Assembly (NCBI GenBank): GCA_007125125.1
Contig: SLDT01000244.1
Span: 1-37,806 of the forward strand
DNA length: 37,806 bases
Source: Gemmatimonadota bacterium
GTDB taxonomy: Bacteria; Gemmatimonadota; Gemmatimonadetes; Longimicrobiales; Gaopeijiaceae
Direction of reading: 5' to 3'
Both the position numbers and the translations under genes were made by a program. Of the stretch, positions 7,823 through 16,015 are shown piece after piece. The notes beneath the pieces are model-generated. The model did no database searches. It was not told where the DNA came from and worked only from the letters and a program-made list of their open reading frames with translations. How positions within the stretch are numbered: position 1 is the stretch's first letter; each line of letters starts with the position of its first letter.

Positions 7823-8428
7823 GTGGAACGGATCGAAGAGCCCAGGACCGCCCGAAGCCGAAGGACCCGAAGGGCCATCCTGGACGCTGTCTGGATCCTG
7901 GTGGAGGAAGGATGGACCCGGAACGTCTCGATGGAGGACGTGGCGAAGCGGGCCGGGATCTCCCGGCGGGCGATCTATCTCCACTTCTCTTCCCGGACCG
8001 AGTTGCTCCTCGCGCTGATGGCCCATATGGACCGGGAACTGGACCTGCAGGCGTCGCTCGAGCCCGTGCTTCGGGCCTCTGATGGCCTCGCTGCCCTGGA
8101 AGCGTTCACCGCTCACCTGTCCACATACCATCCGGATATCCGAAAGGTGGTCCAGGCAGTGGACCGGGCACGCAGAACCGATGACGACGCTCAGGCCCTG
8201 TGGGACCACGCCATGGGGGCCTGGCACCGGGTGTGTCGCACCCTGGTGGACCGGCTCGCCGACGAGGGGCACCTCTCTTCGGAGTGGACCCGGGAGGATG
8301 CCACGGACCTTCTCTGGGCCCTCATGTCCGTGGACCTGCTGGAAGACCTGACCGTGGACCGTCGGTGGTCGCCGGACCGCTGCGGGAACGCGCTCTTCCG
8401 GATGATCACCGGAACCCTCCTCCGGTAG
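7823..8428 (+). CDS. TetR/AcrR-family transcriptional regulator
   Basis: A 201-residue regulator. The N-terminal helix-turn-helix domain spans about residues 12-60, with RRAILDAVWILVEEG, the VSMEDVAKRAGISRRAIYLHF recognition region (split by a turn at AGIS) and SSRTELLLALM leading into the ligand-binding domain. The C-terminal domain is all-helical with no recognisable ligand signature. GTG at 7823 is taken as the start because family similarity begins there; an in-frame ATG at 7760 would add 21 residues overlapping the cupin start region. Neither has a strong ribosome binding site. Divergent orientation from the cupin gene suggests it controls that gene and itself. Its 3' end converges on the TVP38-family gene. 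Confidence 0.88.
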   Translation: MERIEEPRTARSRRTRRAILDAVWILVEEGWTRNVSMEDVAKRAGISRRAIYLHFSSRTELLLALMAHMDRELDLQASLEPVLRASDGLAALEAFTAHLSTYHPDIRKVVQAVDRARRTDDDAQALWDHAMGAWHRVCRTLVDRLADEGHLSSEWTREDATDLLWALMSVDLLEDLTVDRRWSPDRCGNALFRMITGTLLR

Positions 8429-8519
8429 CAGCGATTCACCGGGATCGCGGACACCGGGGAGCCTGGCGCCGGACCGGGGAGTCGGCGGGGGCCCTGTCGT
8501 CCTGCGGTGGGATGCGGGT

Positions 8520-9218
8520 TCAGCTTCCGGGGAGGGGAGGCTTGCCCATCGCCTTGCGGATGAGCGCGAGAGCCGGCGGGGTGAGGAGCGCCAGGACGTA
8601 GAGGACCACCGCGGCCCAGAGGCGGGGCGAGTCGGGTGTGGCCATCCCGTCGCCGAGGAAGGCGAGCACGAAGAGGATGGGGCCGTTGCCGAGGGCGGAT
8701 GCGAGGAGAAAGTGCCGGTATCGGATGCGGGTGATACCCGCCACATGGTTCTGGACCTCGTAGGGGAGGGTCGGGAGGAGCCGGAGGTAGAAGAGGACGA
8801 GGAAGGCGTGCCGGTTGATGAGCTCCACGTACTTCTCGGCCCGGGTCCCCCCCACCCTTCGCTCGACCCAGTCCCGGCCGAGGCGACGTGCGACGGTGAA
8901 GGGGAGGAGGCTGGCGAAGAGGGTGACGCCGTAGGTGAGCAGTCCTCCCTGGACGACACCGAAGGCGAGTCCGGCCGCCACGGTCATGACGGTGGTGGCG
9001 TAGGGAATGAAGACAGCGACGAGGTAGAGGAGGGTCCAAACGACCGGGGCCAGGACCCCGAAGGAGAGGATGAAGTCGCGGACCCGCGAGGGGTCGAGCC
9101 ATCCCGCTCGGAGGGCAAGTCCGAGGACGACGAGGAGGACGGCGGCACCCAGGATCCTGAGCCAGCTCCCCCCGGCCGAGGGGGGCGCTTCGGGGGTGGG
9201 GGCTTCGCTTCGGGTCAT
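8520..9218 (-). CDS. TVP38/TMEM64 (VTT domain) membrane protein
   Basis: A 232-residue polytopic inner-membrane protein of the DedA/TVP38 superfamily. The first helix is about residues 19-36. The VTT core follows: FIPYATTVMTVAAGLAFG, QGGLLTYGVTLFASLLPFTVARRLG, then the amphipathic VERRV segment and FYLRLLPTLPYEVQNHVAG with the re-entrant Pro-rich turn. A last pair of helices closes the protein. Known relatives are scramblase-like or transport proteins; the substrate is not readable here. The ATG at 9218 is chosen because the membrane topology begins soon after; 45 upstream in-frame codons are Arg-rich and lie over the divergent gene's leader. The Shine-Dalgarno is weak (CAGG). Confidence 0.85.
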   Translation of the reverse strand: MTRSEAPTPEAPPSAGGSWLRILGAAVLLVVLGLALRAGWLDPSRVRDFILSFGVLAPVVWTLLYLVAVFIPYATTVMTVAAGLAFGVVQGGLLTYGVTLFASLLPFTVARRLGRDWVERRVGGTRAEKYVELINRHAFLVLFYLRLLPTLPYEVQNHVAGITRIRYRHFLLASALGNGPILFVLAFLGDGMATPDSPRLWAAVVLYVLALLTPPALALIRKAMGKPPLPGS

Positions 9219-9332
9219 CCTGGTCTCATGGAAGTGAAGGGGACGCTGCAAATTGGCGTGCCCCTCCCCTCCCGTCCACCGGGGTCGGCCGTCGACGATG
9301 ATCCGGTTCCAGGGGGACCTGCGCGTTCTACC

Positions 9333-9349
9333 GTGCACACCCTGTACAC
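9333..9349. promoter_or_regulatory. Imperfect palindrome between divergent genes
   Basis: GTGCACA, CCC, TGTACAC form a 7-3-7 inverted repeat with one mismatch, 17 bases before the serine-hydrolase start codon, in the gap between it and the TVP38-family gene. It could be an operator overlapping the promoter. No matching site was noticed elsewhere in the window. Confidence 0.3.
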
Positions 9350-9365
9350 TCACTCAGGAACCGCC

Positions 9366-11087
9366 ATGCTCTCGCGACACTTCCTCGTACTCGTCTTCGT
9401 TCTGACCTCGGCTGCCTGCGGAGGGGGCGACAGCCCGACGGATCCGGTCCAGGAACCCGACCCCTCCCTTCCGGCCAGCCTCACCCTTTCGGGAGCTCCG
9501 GCCTCCCTCGTGGTCGGCGACACCTTCCAGCTCGCAGCCAGCGTGCGAAACGAACAGGGGACTGTGATCCAGGGTGCTGCGGTCACCTGGAGCAGCCCCG
9601 ATGGCGACCGCCTCGCAGTGGTGTCTTCAGGGCGCTTCCGCTCCCTGGCTCCCGGCCCGGCCCGGGTCGTGGCCTCTGCGGGAGGTGCGGCCGACACCCT
9701 CACTGTCGACGCGGATCCGAGGGTTGTGTCGTCCCTGCACGCGGGGGTGTCCTCGTCCCTCTTCCTCACGGGCGACCGGGAAGACCCCCGGTTGGAGGTG
9801 CGCGACCAGAGGGGCCGGACCATGGAGGCGGCGGGGGTCACCTGGTCGGTGACGGATCCCGCGGTGCTGACCGTGACCCCGGATGGACTGGTCGAGGCCC
9901 TGTCACCGGGCACGGCAGAGGTCCGATGGGAGGCGTCCGGGGGCTCGGGCCCCTCGACGGCCCTGGAGATCCGGGTCTTCCCGGGATCCGGCCCGCGGGT
10001 GCCCGAACTCGTGGTCGTGGACTCGGCGGTCGTCGCGTGGATGGAGGCTTTCTCGGTTCCCGGAGCACAGGTCGCGGTCATGCGGGAAGGCCGGCTCGTG
10101 CTCTCCCGCGGCTATGGCATTCAGAGTGTCGATGCCCCGGATCCGGTCCTGGAAGAGAGCCTCTTCCGGATCGGGAGCGTGTCGAAGCCCCTGACCGGCC
10201 TGGCCTTCCTGCGACTCGTCGACCAGGGGATCGCCGGCCTTGATGACCGCCCGGTCGAGGTGCTCCTGGACCACTACACCCCCCTTTCCGGGCAGACGGT
10301 CGATCCCCGACTTCCAACCGCAACCGCCAGGGAGATCCTTCGTCACCAGACGGGCTACGGAAGCCGCGAGGTGGATCAGGTGGCATGGCGGGCGGTCTGG
10401 CAGCACGGGGCCACGCACATCGACGAGGTCTACCGACACATGCTTGGGCGACAGCTCGACCATGACCCCGGTACGTACTACCAGTACACGAACAAGAACA
10501 CGAAGACGATCGCTCGCTACATCGAGGTACTGACGGGCACGGACATCGAGAGCTTCACACGGGAAGCGCTCATGGCACCCGCCGGCGTCCAGCGAATGGC
10601 CTTCGGCCGGAGCGGGCTCGAGGATCGGGATCCGATGGAGGTCCGCTACCATGACGAGACCGGGGCGACCTCGGCGCTCATGGACGCTTCGGACCATGTC
10701 ATGATGCACTGGGATGCCTCGGGCGCGTGGATCGGCACCGCCTCCGATGTCCTGAGGGTGGTCCGTACCGCCCTCGAGGGCACCCCCGGCACTCCTCCCC
10801 TTCTCTCGCCCGGAGTCCAGGAGGAGGTCATGGGCAGGAACCCAGCCGCCTCACCTTCGCCCACCTCCTTCATGGGGCTCCACTGGTCGGTGAACCTCTC
10901 GGGATCGGCCCCGGTCTGGAGCCACACCGGGGCAGCGCGTGGCTCATGGGCCCGCCTCTCGTACGACCATGCGGGAACGGCGCACATGCTCGTGTCGAAC
11001 CGGCACTCCGGTGGACAACTGAACTTCGTGCTCGATCCCTTCCTCGCAAACGTCGACTGGCCGGAACACGACCTCTTCGATCGGTGA
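9366..11087 (+). CDS. Ig-like domain / class C serine hydrolase lipoprotein
   Basis: A 573-residue predicted lipoprotein: a short hydrophobic signal ends at TSAAC with lipidated Cys18, followed by a Gly/Asp/Ser/Pro linker. Residues about 35-205 contain two bacterial Ig-like (Big_2 type) repeats, each with a VTWS strand and a PG-x-A-x-V closing segment. Residues about 215-573 are a beta-lactamase/penicillin-binding-protein-like hydrolase: SVSK (Ser271, Lys274), YTN (374-376), and SHTG near the end in place of KTG. Such enzymes are mostly esterases, D-aminopeptidases or peptidases rather than true beta-lactamases. AGGAA lies 6 bases before the ATG. The long open frame extending upstream is antisense to the TVP38-family gene and is not real. 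Confidence 0.88.
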   Translation: MLSRHFLVLVFVLTSAACGGGDSPTDPVQEPDPSLPASLTLSGAPASLVVGDTFQLAASVRNEQGTVIQGAAVTWSSPDGDRLAVVSSGRFRSLAPGPARVVASAGGAADTLTVDADPRVVSSLHAGVSSSLFLTGDREDPRLEVRDQRGRTMEAAGVTWSVTDPAVLTVTPDGLVEALSPGTAEVRWEASGGSGPSTALEIRVFPGSGPRVPELVVVDSAVVAWMEAFSVPGAQVAVMREGRLVLSRGYGIQSVDAPDPVLEESLFRIGSVSKPLTGLAFLRLVDQGIAGLDDRPVEVLLDHYTPLSGQTVDPRLPTATAREILRHQTGYGSREVDQVAWRAVWQHGATHIDEVYRHMLGRQLDHDPGTYYQYTNKNTKTIARYIEVLTGTDIESFTREALMAPAGVQRMAFGRSGLEDRDPMEVRYHDETGATSALMDASDHVMMHWDASGAWIGTASDVLRVVRTALEGTPGTPPLLSPGVQEEVMGRNPAASPSPTSFMGLHWSVNLSGSAPVWSHTGAARGSWARLSYDHAGTAHMLVSNRHSGGQLNFVLDPFLANVDWPEHDLFDR

Positions 11088-11186
11088 TCCGGGATCGGGC
11101 CTCGGTGGGTTGCCCGGGCTGGAGCCTCGCGGACCCCGGGGTCCCATGAGCCCTCACCGGCGCTCTTCGCGCGTGGATCAGTGTGA

Positions 11187-11215
11187 GGGGGACCGCGCCG
11201 AGGAGCCGGTCCCCC
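11187..11215 (+). terminator. GC-rich hairpin between lipoprotein genes
   Basis: GGGGGACCG and CGGTCCCCC form a perfect 9-bp stem with an 11-base loop, 40 bases before the beta-helix lipoprotein ATG and about 100 bases after the serine-hydrolase stop. No U-tract follows. It may end the upstream transcript or lie in the leader of the downstream gene. Confidence 0.35.
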
Positions 11216-11255
11216 CGACCTACCCACACTCCCGCACTCCCGCAGCGAGGACCCC

Positions 11256-13736
11256 ATGAAACGACACCGACCGCTCCCGCACCTCCTCCTTCTTCCCGTC
11301 CTCCTCGTGCTCGTGTCCGGGTGTGGTGACAGTAGCCCGACGGAACCTCCTCCCCCGGTCCAGGTGAGCGTGTCGCCCTCCTCGGCCTCGCTCGACCAGG
11401 GTGCCACGGCCTCCTTCACCGCGACGGTGACGAACAGCGAGAACACGGGGGTGACCTGGAGCACGACGGCCGGGACCCTCTCCGGTCAGGGCAACACGGT
11501 CACACTCACGGCACCGGAGTCGGCGGGGCAGGTCACCGTCACGGCGACGAGTGTGGCCGACGGGACCCGAAGCGGCTCGGCCACCGTGACGGTGGCGCAG
11601 GTGGCGGTCGCGCTTCAGGCGCCCGGTGCACCGGTCCCGCGTCATGGCACGACCACCGTGACCGCCGCGGTGACGGGGACCGTGCAGACCGGGGTCGCCT
11701 GGCAGTCCACCTGCGAGGGGATTGCCACGGAGGGCTCGACAGCGACCTGGACAGCCCCGGGGGTCCCGGGCGCCTGCGAGGTGACGGCCACGAGCACGGC
11801 AGACCCCTCCCGCTCGGCAACGGCCGAGCTCTCGGTCGATCCGGACTTCGTGGTGAACGCCTCCGACGACCAGGACGACGGGCGGTGCGACCCGGCGCAC
11901 TGCTCGCTCCGGGAAGCCCTCGTACTCGGACTCGCCGAGCTCGACGGGGGCGCGGACGAGCTCCGGATCCGCTTCGCCTCGGCCCTCGACGGGGCCACCC
12001 TGACTCTAGGCTCGGCCCTCCCCACCCTCCATGGCCGAGTCACGATCGTGGGACCGGGACCCGACGCGCTCACGGTCGACGCGAATGCGGCCACCGATCA
12101 GAACCGCCGGGTCTTCTACATCGTCGACGGACAGGTCACGCTCGAGGGGATGACCCTGAGCGGGGGTAGCACCGAGGCGCTCCCTCCCGCCCTCCGGAGA
12201 GGGGGGGCCATCTTCGCCATCTCCGGAAGCGATGTTCACCTGCGTGACATGGTCGTGCGAGGAAACCATGCCCGCGCCGGTGGGGGAGGAGTCGCGGCCG
12301 CCTTCGGGAGCTCGCTCCACATCGAGGACTCGCGAATCCTGGAGAACGAGGCATCGACAGGGGGCGGGGTTTCGATCAACGAGGGCAGCCTCGTTCTCGA
12401 GAACTCGGAGGTCCGTGGCAACGAGTCAACCGGCTTCGGGGGAGGCGTATACGCGGACAATGCCGAGATCACCGTTCGTGAGAGCGAGATCCGGGAGAAC
12501 CTGAGCCGGTCATCCGGCGGCGGGATCGTCGTCACCACCTCGTCCACGGGAACGATCAAGGACAGCCTCGTCGAGGACAATCGCACCGAGTCGGGAGCAG
12601 GTGGAGGGATCTCCGTGAGCACGCAGAGCTCCGTGGTCCTGGAGGGGGTCACCGTGCAGGGCAACGAGTCCGGCCTCGGTGGTGGAGGCATTGCCGTGAC
12701 CGCCAGCTCCCTCGTGATGACCGAGAGCCTGGTGATCGGGAACCATTCGAACGCGGTGGGTGGTGGAGGCATGCTCTTCTCGGAGTCCGAGGGCACGCTC
12801 TCCCTGAGCCGAATCGAGGAGAATCTCGCCGAAGTGGGGGGAGGAGGCGGTGTCGGCCTTATCTTCAACTCCAACGTCACGATGGAGGCCATGGAGGTGC
12901 TGGGCAACGAGACGCTCGGCACATCGGGAGGCGGAGTCTCCCTTGGAAGCTCTTCCGAGCTGACCTGGTCTGGCGGAGTGTTGCGCGCGAACCGGGCCGC
13001 GTCCCAGGGTGGCGGTGTGTTCGTTGCCTTCGCCCAGGCCTCCCTCCATGACCTCGATGTGGCCGACAACGAGGTCGGGAGCTTCGGCGGCGGCATCGCT
13101 GTCCTGGGCGCGAGCACCGTCCTGCTCGAGAGGCTGACTGTGCGAGGGAACGAGGGGGGCATCGGCGGAGGCGGACTCTCCCTTTCGGTCACGCAAGGTG
13201 ATGTACTGGTGCGGAACGTCACCCTTTCCGGGAACTCGGCCCTCAACGGGGCCGCCGTGCGCTTCGCCGCATCGGCACTTCTGGAACACGTGACGATCGT
13301 GGGGAACCTGTCATCGCCCACAGACCCGAGTCCCGGCTTTGGCGGCGCTCTGCATGTCTTCGGCGCTGCGACCCAGGCGCGTCTGCGCCACGTCGTCATG
13401 GACGGGAACCGCACGGACGGGGAGCCCCGGGGGTGCGCGGTCCAGGACGGCGGGGCCACGATCGTCTCCGAGGGCGGGAATGTCGTCGAGGACCAGGCCT
13501 GCAGCGCCTGGCTCACCCATGCTTCGGATCGGCTCGGCGTGGACCCGGGAGTAGAGGCCGTGCTCGGCAACCACGGTGGCCCCACCCTCACCCATGCCCT
13601 CGTCGCGGGGAGCCAGGCGATCGGGGCCGGAAACCCCGCCACCTGCGCGGCCACCGATCAGCGGGGGTACCTCCGCAACGAGGGCTGTGACGCCGGAGCG
13701 GTGCAGGCCAACGGGACCGCACCGGCCGGTCGGTAA
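11256..13736 (+). CDS. CSLREA-type right-handed beta-helix lipoprotein
   Basis: An 826-residue surface protein. The signal peptide ends in LVSGC (Cys23), followed by a Pro-rich linker. Residues about 34-195 are two Ig-like repeats (VTWSTTAGTL; VAWQSTCEG). A CSLREA-family junction follows (DPAHCSLREALVLG, near residue 215). From about 225 to 780 the chain is a right-handed parallel beta-helix with repeating GGG-x-V/I and G-N-x-S turns every 20-25 residues (for example GGGISVS, GGGIAVT, GGGVSLG). The C-terminus has the choice-of-anchor-Q-like ending ATDQRGYLRN...CDAGAVQ. GAGGA lies just upstream of the ATG. A second protein with the same ending is at the right edge of the window. Likely cell-surface or carbohydrate/adhesion role; no catalytic residues recognised. 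Confidence 0.88.
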   Translation: MKRHRPLPHLLLLPVLLVLVSGCGDSSPTEPPPPVQVSVSPSSASLDQGATASFTATVTNSENTGVTWSTTAGTLSGQGNTVTLTAPESAGQVTVTATSVADGTRSGSATVTVAQVAVALQAPGAPVPRHGTTTVTAAVTGTVQTGVAWQSTCEGIATEGSTATWTAPGVPGACEVTATSTADPSRSATAELSVDPDFVVNASDDQDDGRCDPAHCSLREALVLGLAELDGGADELRIRFASALDGATLTLGSALPTLHGRVTIVGPGPDALTVDANAATDQNRRVFYIVDGQVTLEGMTLSGGSTEALPPALRRGGAIFAISGSDVHLRDMVVRGNHARAGGGGVAAAFGSSLHIEDSRILENEASTGGGVSINEGSLVLENSEVRGNESTGFGGGVYADNAEITVRESEIRENLSRSSGGGIVVTTSSTGTIKDSLVEDNRTESGAGGGISVSTQSSVVLEGVTVQGNESGLGGGGIAVTASSLVMTESLVIGNHSNAVGGGGMLFSESEGTLSLSRIEENLAEVGGGGGVGLIFNSNVTMEAMEVLGNETLGTSGGGVSLGSSSELTWSGGVLRANRAASQGGGVFVAFAQASLHDLDVADNEVGSFGGGIAVLGASTVLLERLTVRGNEGGIGGGGLSLSVTQGDVLVRNVTLSGNSALNGAAVRFAASALLEHVTIVGNLSSPTDPSPGFGGALHVFGAATQARLRHVVMDGNRTDGEPRGCAVQDGGATIVSEGGNVVEDQACSAWLTHASDRLGVDPGVEAVLGNHGGPTLTHALVAGSQAIGAGNPATCAATDQRGYLRNEGCDAGAVQANGTAPAGR

Positions 13737-13751
13737 TCCCGCGCGCAGAAG

Positions 13752-13784
13752 AGGCACCCGGGGCGTCGTCCGCCCCGGGGGCCT
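13752..13784. terminator. Strong bidirectional hairpin
   Basis: AGGC-A-CCCGGGGCG, loop TCGTC, CGCCCCGGG-G-GCCT: 13 base pairs with one A/G mismatch. It lies exactly between the convergent stops of the beta-helix lipoprotein (13736) and the DUF4388 regulator (13801), so it can serve both strands. No T-tract follows on either side. Confidence 0.6.
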
Positions 13785-13800
13785 CACCACGTGTAGATCC

Positions 13801-16014
13801 TCAGGACGCCCCGCTCTCGTCCAGCCGTCGGCACCCCTCCATGAGCACGGCGTCCATCGCGAGCTCCATGTTGGCCTCCGGGAAGCTCGAGGCTGCAAAG
13901 ACCCTGAAGCGCCCCCGGTCTTCCCATTCGATCACACGGTACACCGCCGCCTCACCCTCGAGCTCGCCGCACTCGGCATGGACGGGGTGCCCCCGCTCGA
14001 GGTGAAGCACGGCTGTCTCTCCTTCCTCCCCCTCGAGCTCCACCCTGACCGACCTGAGGCCATGGCTCAGTGACTGTGCCAGGTCGAGGAAGGGGAAGGC
14101 CTCGAAGGTGGCCGAAAGCAGGGCGTCGTCCCGGCGCTCGCCGGCGCCTGCCTCGGCTCCCGCTCCCTCGCCCCAACCTCGGGACTCGATCCGGGCCCGT
14201 GACTCCACCGCCCGTGCGATCCGGGCCGCCAGCAATTCGAAGTCGTGCGGTGGAAGAAAGACATCGTCCGCCCCCGCGTCCAGGAGGTCGAGAGCGAGAC
14301 CCTGCCGGGCCGTCCCGAGGAGGACGAAGGCCAGGAGCGAGGGGTCTGCCGCCGCGGCCCGGAGCAGTTCCGCCGCTGCCTCCCCGGAGAAGGTCTCGTG
14401 GTCGATGACAACCCCCGCCGGCGGCGCCCTCTCGAGCATCTCCCGCCCGTCGGCGGGATCGGCAGTGTGGACTGTCCGGAGCCCCGCCCGGGTCAGCCTC
14501 CCCGACAACGCAGCGGCCACGCGCTCACGGCCCACGAGGACCACCTGTCGCGCGGGGGCCAGGGCCCCGCCCCCCCCTTCGTGCAGGCGGATGTACGCCT
14601 CGACCAGATGAGGCTCGGCCAGGTGGCCGCCCACCTCCCTGAGGGCCTTCGTCAACGTCTCGGAGGAGGAGTGCCGGGGGGCGAGGACGACGTTCCGAAG
14701 CCAGACGAGGGCGAGGAGCCTTCCTCCGAGTACAACGTCCCTTCGTCGAGCCTCCTCGTCGCCCCGGATTCCCCTCTCGGCGAAGAGCGCATGGCACACG
14801 GCGATGGCCTTCTCAAGGGGCCATGGGAAGCCCAGCCCCGCGGCGATCTCGCGGGAGCGGTCCGGTTCGCGGAAAGGCAGGGGCAGGGGGCCGCGCCCGG
14901 CTCCCTCGTGCACCGCAGCCATCCATGACTCGATCGCCTCCGCGTCGGGGATGGCCAGGAGGTGGCTGGCCACATGCAGCCCGTCGGCCGCGAGCGCGGG
15001 AAGACGCTGGGCGCGGGCGAGGGAGCCGACCTCGGCCGCAATTCGCCGCCGCAGTGCAGGCAGGCTCTCGCCCACCTCCGTTTCGGCCTCGCCCTGAAGG
15101 AACCCTCCCAGCGCCTCCGCGGCGGCCCGCACGCTGCTCACCACCGCCTCGTAGGGCACCGGGTTGTCGAGCAGGGCTCCGCTCACGGATCCGAAGAGCT
15201 GCACGCCCCCGCGGGGTCTCGGCACCCGCCCCTCGCGCAGCCACCTGCGCAGCTCCGCCGCCTTGGCCGATGACACCAGGACCGCGTCGTAGGTCGCGGA
15301 GCCGAGGGCCTCGGACATCTCCTCTGCGGTGCGCACCACCGTGAGAGGCCGACCCTCCCGCTCGAAGACCGGTGGGAGGAAGTTCTTCCGGGCGGCCCCA
15401 TCCGTGAGCATGAGCACGCGTGCCCCCTCGGCTGCCCCCTGGGCCGCTGCATCCCCGGGTTGCCCCTCCGTCCGGTCCTCCTCCCTGTCGTCGAGGGAGA
15501 AGACCTCGGGAAGCTCGATCGCCAGGGGGCCCTCACCGGGCCTCGAGGACATCGTCCAGCCGGCGAGAAGCTCCGCCGCCCTTGCGAGCGTCGAGTCCGG
15601 CACGATCTTCACGATGACCCGGCGGGCATGGAATGCCCCGCGGGCGCGCGCGATCGCCCCCTGCGCGAGCGGAGTCCCTACCCCGAGGGTCAGGGTCGAG
15701 CTCTCCTCGTCCCAGCCCAGAGGGACGGCCACCTCGTCGCCCCGGCCCGAGGGAGGGGGGATCCGCGAGAGGAGCTCCGGTGCCAGCTCTTCGGCCGAGA
15801 CCAGCTCCCATGGAACCCCGAACTGGCGCCCCAGGGCCTCGGTCAGCTGCGTCTCGGTCAGGAGGTCGAGCTGCCTCAGATTCCATCCGAGCCGACCCCC
15901 CACCGCCCGCTGGCGGGCGAGGGCCCGGGCGATCGCGGTTTCGTCCGCATACCCCAGCTCCCGAAGGACTTGGTCCAGGCGCGGCCGCTCCCGGCCCGTC
16001 GCGCGCGTCCCCAC
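13801..16014 (-). CDS. Multidomain regulator: MshEN, pseudo-receivers, HD-GYP-like, DUF4388
   Basis: A 737-residue cytoplasmic protein. Residues 1-145 are a MshEN/GspE-N domain (paired L-x3-L-x5-L repeats around LDQVLRELG and RLGWNLRQL), a fold that binds cyclic di-GMP in some relatives. About 195-300 is receiver-like. About 320-480 resembles the second half of an HD-GYP domain (GGRLLALVWLRNVV; EVGGHLAEPHLVEAYIRL) but lacks the HD metal residues. About 490-610 is another receiver with the phosphoacceptor-position Asp (VVIDHETFSG), no N-terminal acidic pair, and no conserved Lys. About 625-737 is DUF4388 (PATAN), with the LHLERGHPVHAECG strand. It begins with GTG one base after the pilT stop, so it is translationally coupled. 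Likely a non-enzymatic scaffold for type IV pili or motility; the domain calls in the middle are tentative. Confidence 0.8.
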   Translation of the reverse strand: MGTRATGRERPRLDQVLRELGYADETAIARALARQRAVGGRLGWNLRQLDLLTETQLTEALGRQFGVPWELVSAEELAPELLSRIPPPSGRGDEVAVPLGWDEESSTLTLGVGTPLAQGAIARARGAFHARRVIVKIVPDSTLARAAELLAGWTMSSRPGEGPLAIELPEVFSLDDREEDRTEGQPGDAAAQGAAEGARVLMLTDGAARKNFLPPVFEREGRPLTVVRTAEEMSEALGSATYDAVLVSSAKAAELRRWLREGRVPRPRGGVQLFGSVSGALLDNPVPYEAVVSSVRAAAEALGGFLQGEAETEVGESLPALRRRIAAEVGSLARAQRLPALAADGLHVASHLLAIPDAEAIESWMAAVHEGAGRGPLPLPFREPDRSREIAAGLGFPWPLEKAIAVCHALFAERGIRGDEEARRRDVVLGGRLLALVWLRNVVLAPRHSSSETLTKALREVGGHLAEPHLVEAYIRLHEGGGGALAPARQVVLVGRERVAAALSGRLTRAGLRTVHTADPADGREMLERAPPAGVVIDHETFSGEAAAELLRAAAADPSLLAFVLLGTARQGLALDLLDAGADDVFLPPHDFELLAARIARAVESRARIESRGWGEGAGAEAGAGERRDDALLSATFEAFPFLDLAQSLSHGLRSVRVELEGEEGETAVLHLERGHPVHAECGELEGEAAVYRVIEWEDRGRFRVFAASSFPEANMELAMDAVLMEGCRRLDESGAS

Positions 16015-16015
16015 C

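Noticed and set aside
8712-9365. N-terminal extension of the Ig-like/hydrolase open frame
   Set aside because: The extension is antisense to the TVP38-family gene and acidic low-complexity; a lipoprotein signal with a ribosome binding site starts at 9366.
12160-13300. Possible tandem DNA repeat
   Set aside because: The regular GGAGGCGG words encode Gly-Gly-Gly turns of the beta-helix; spacing and sequence vary, so this is protein periodicity and not a DNA repeat array or CRISPR.
12236-13654. 472-codon open frame antisense to the beta-helix protein
   Set aside because: Pro/Ser/Thr-rich mirror of the Gly-rich repeat turns, not a separate gene.
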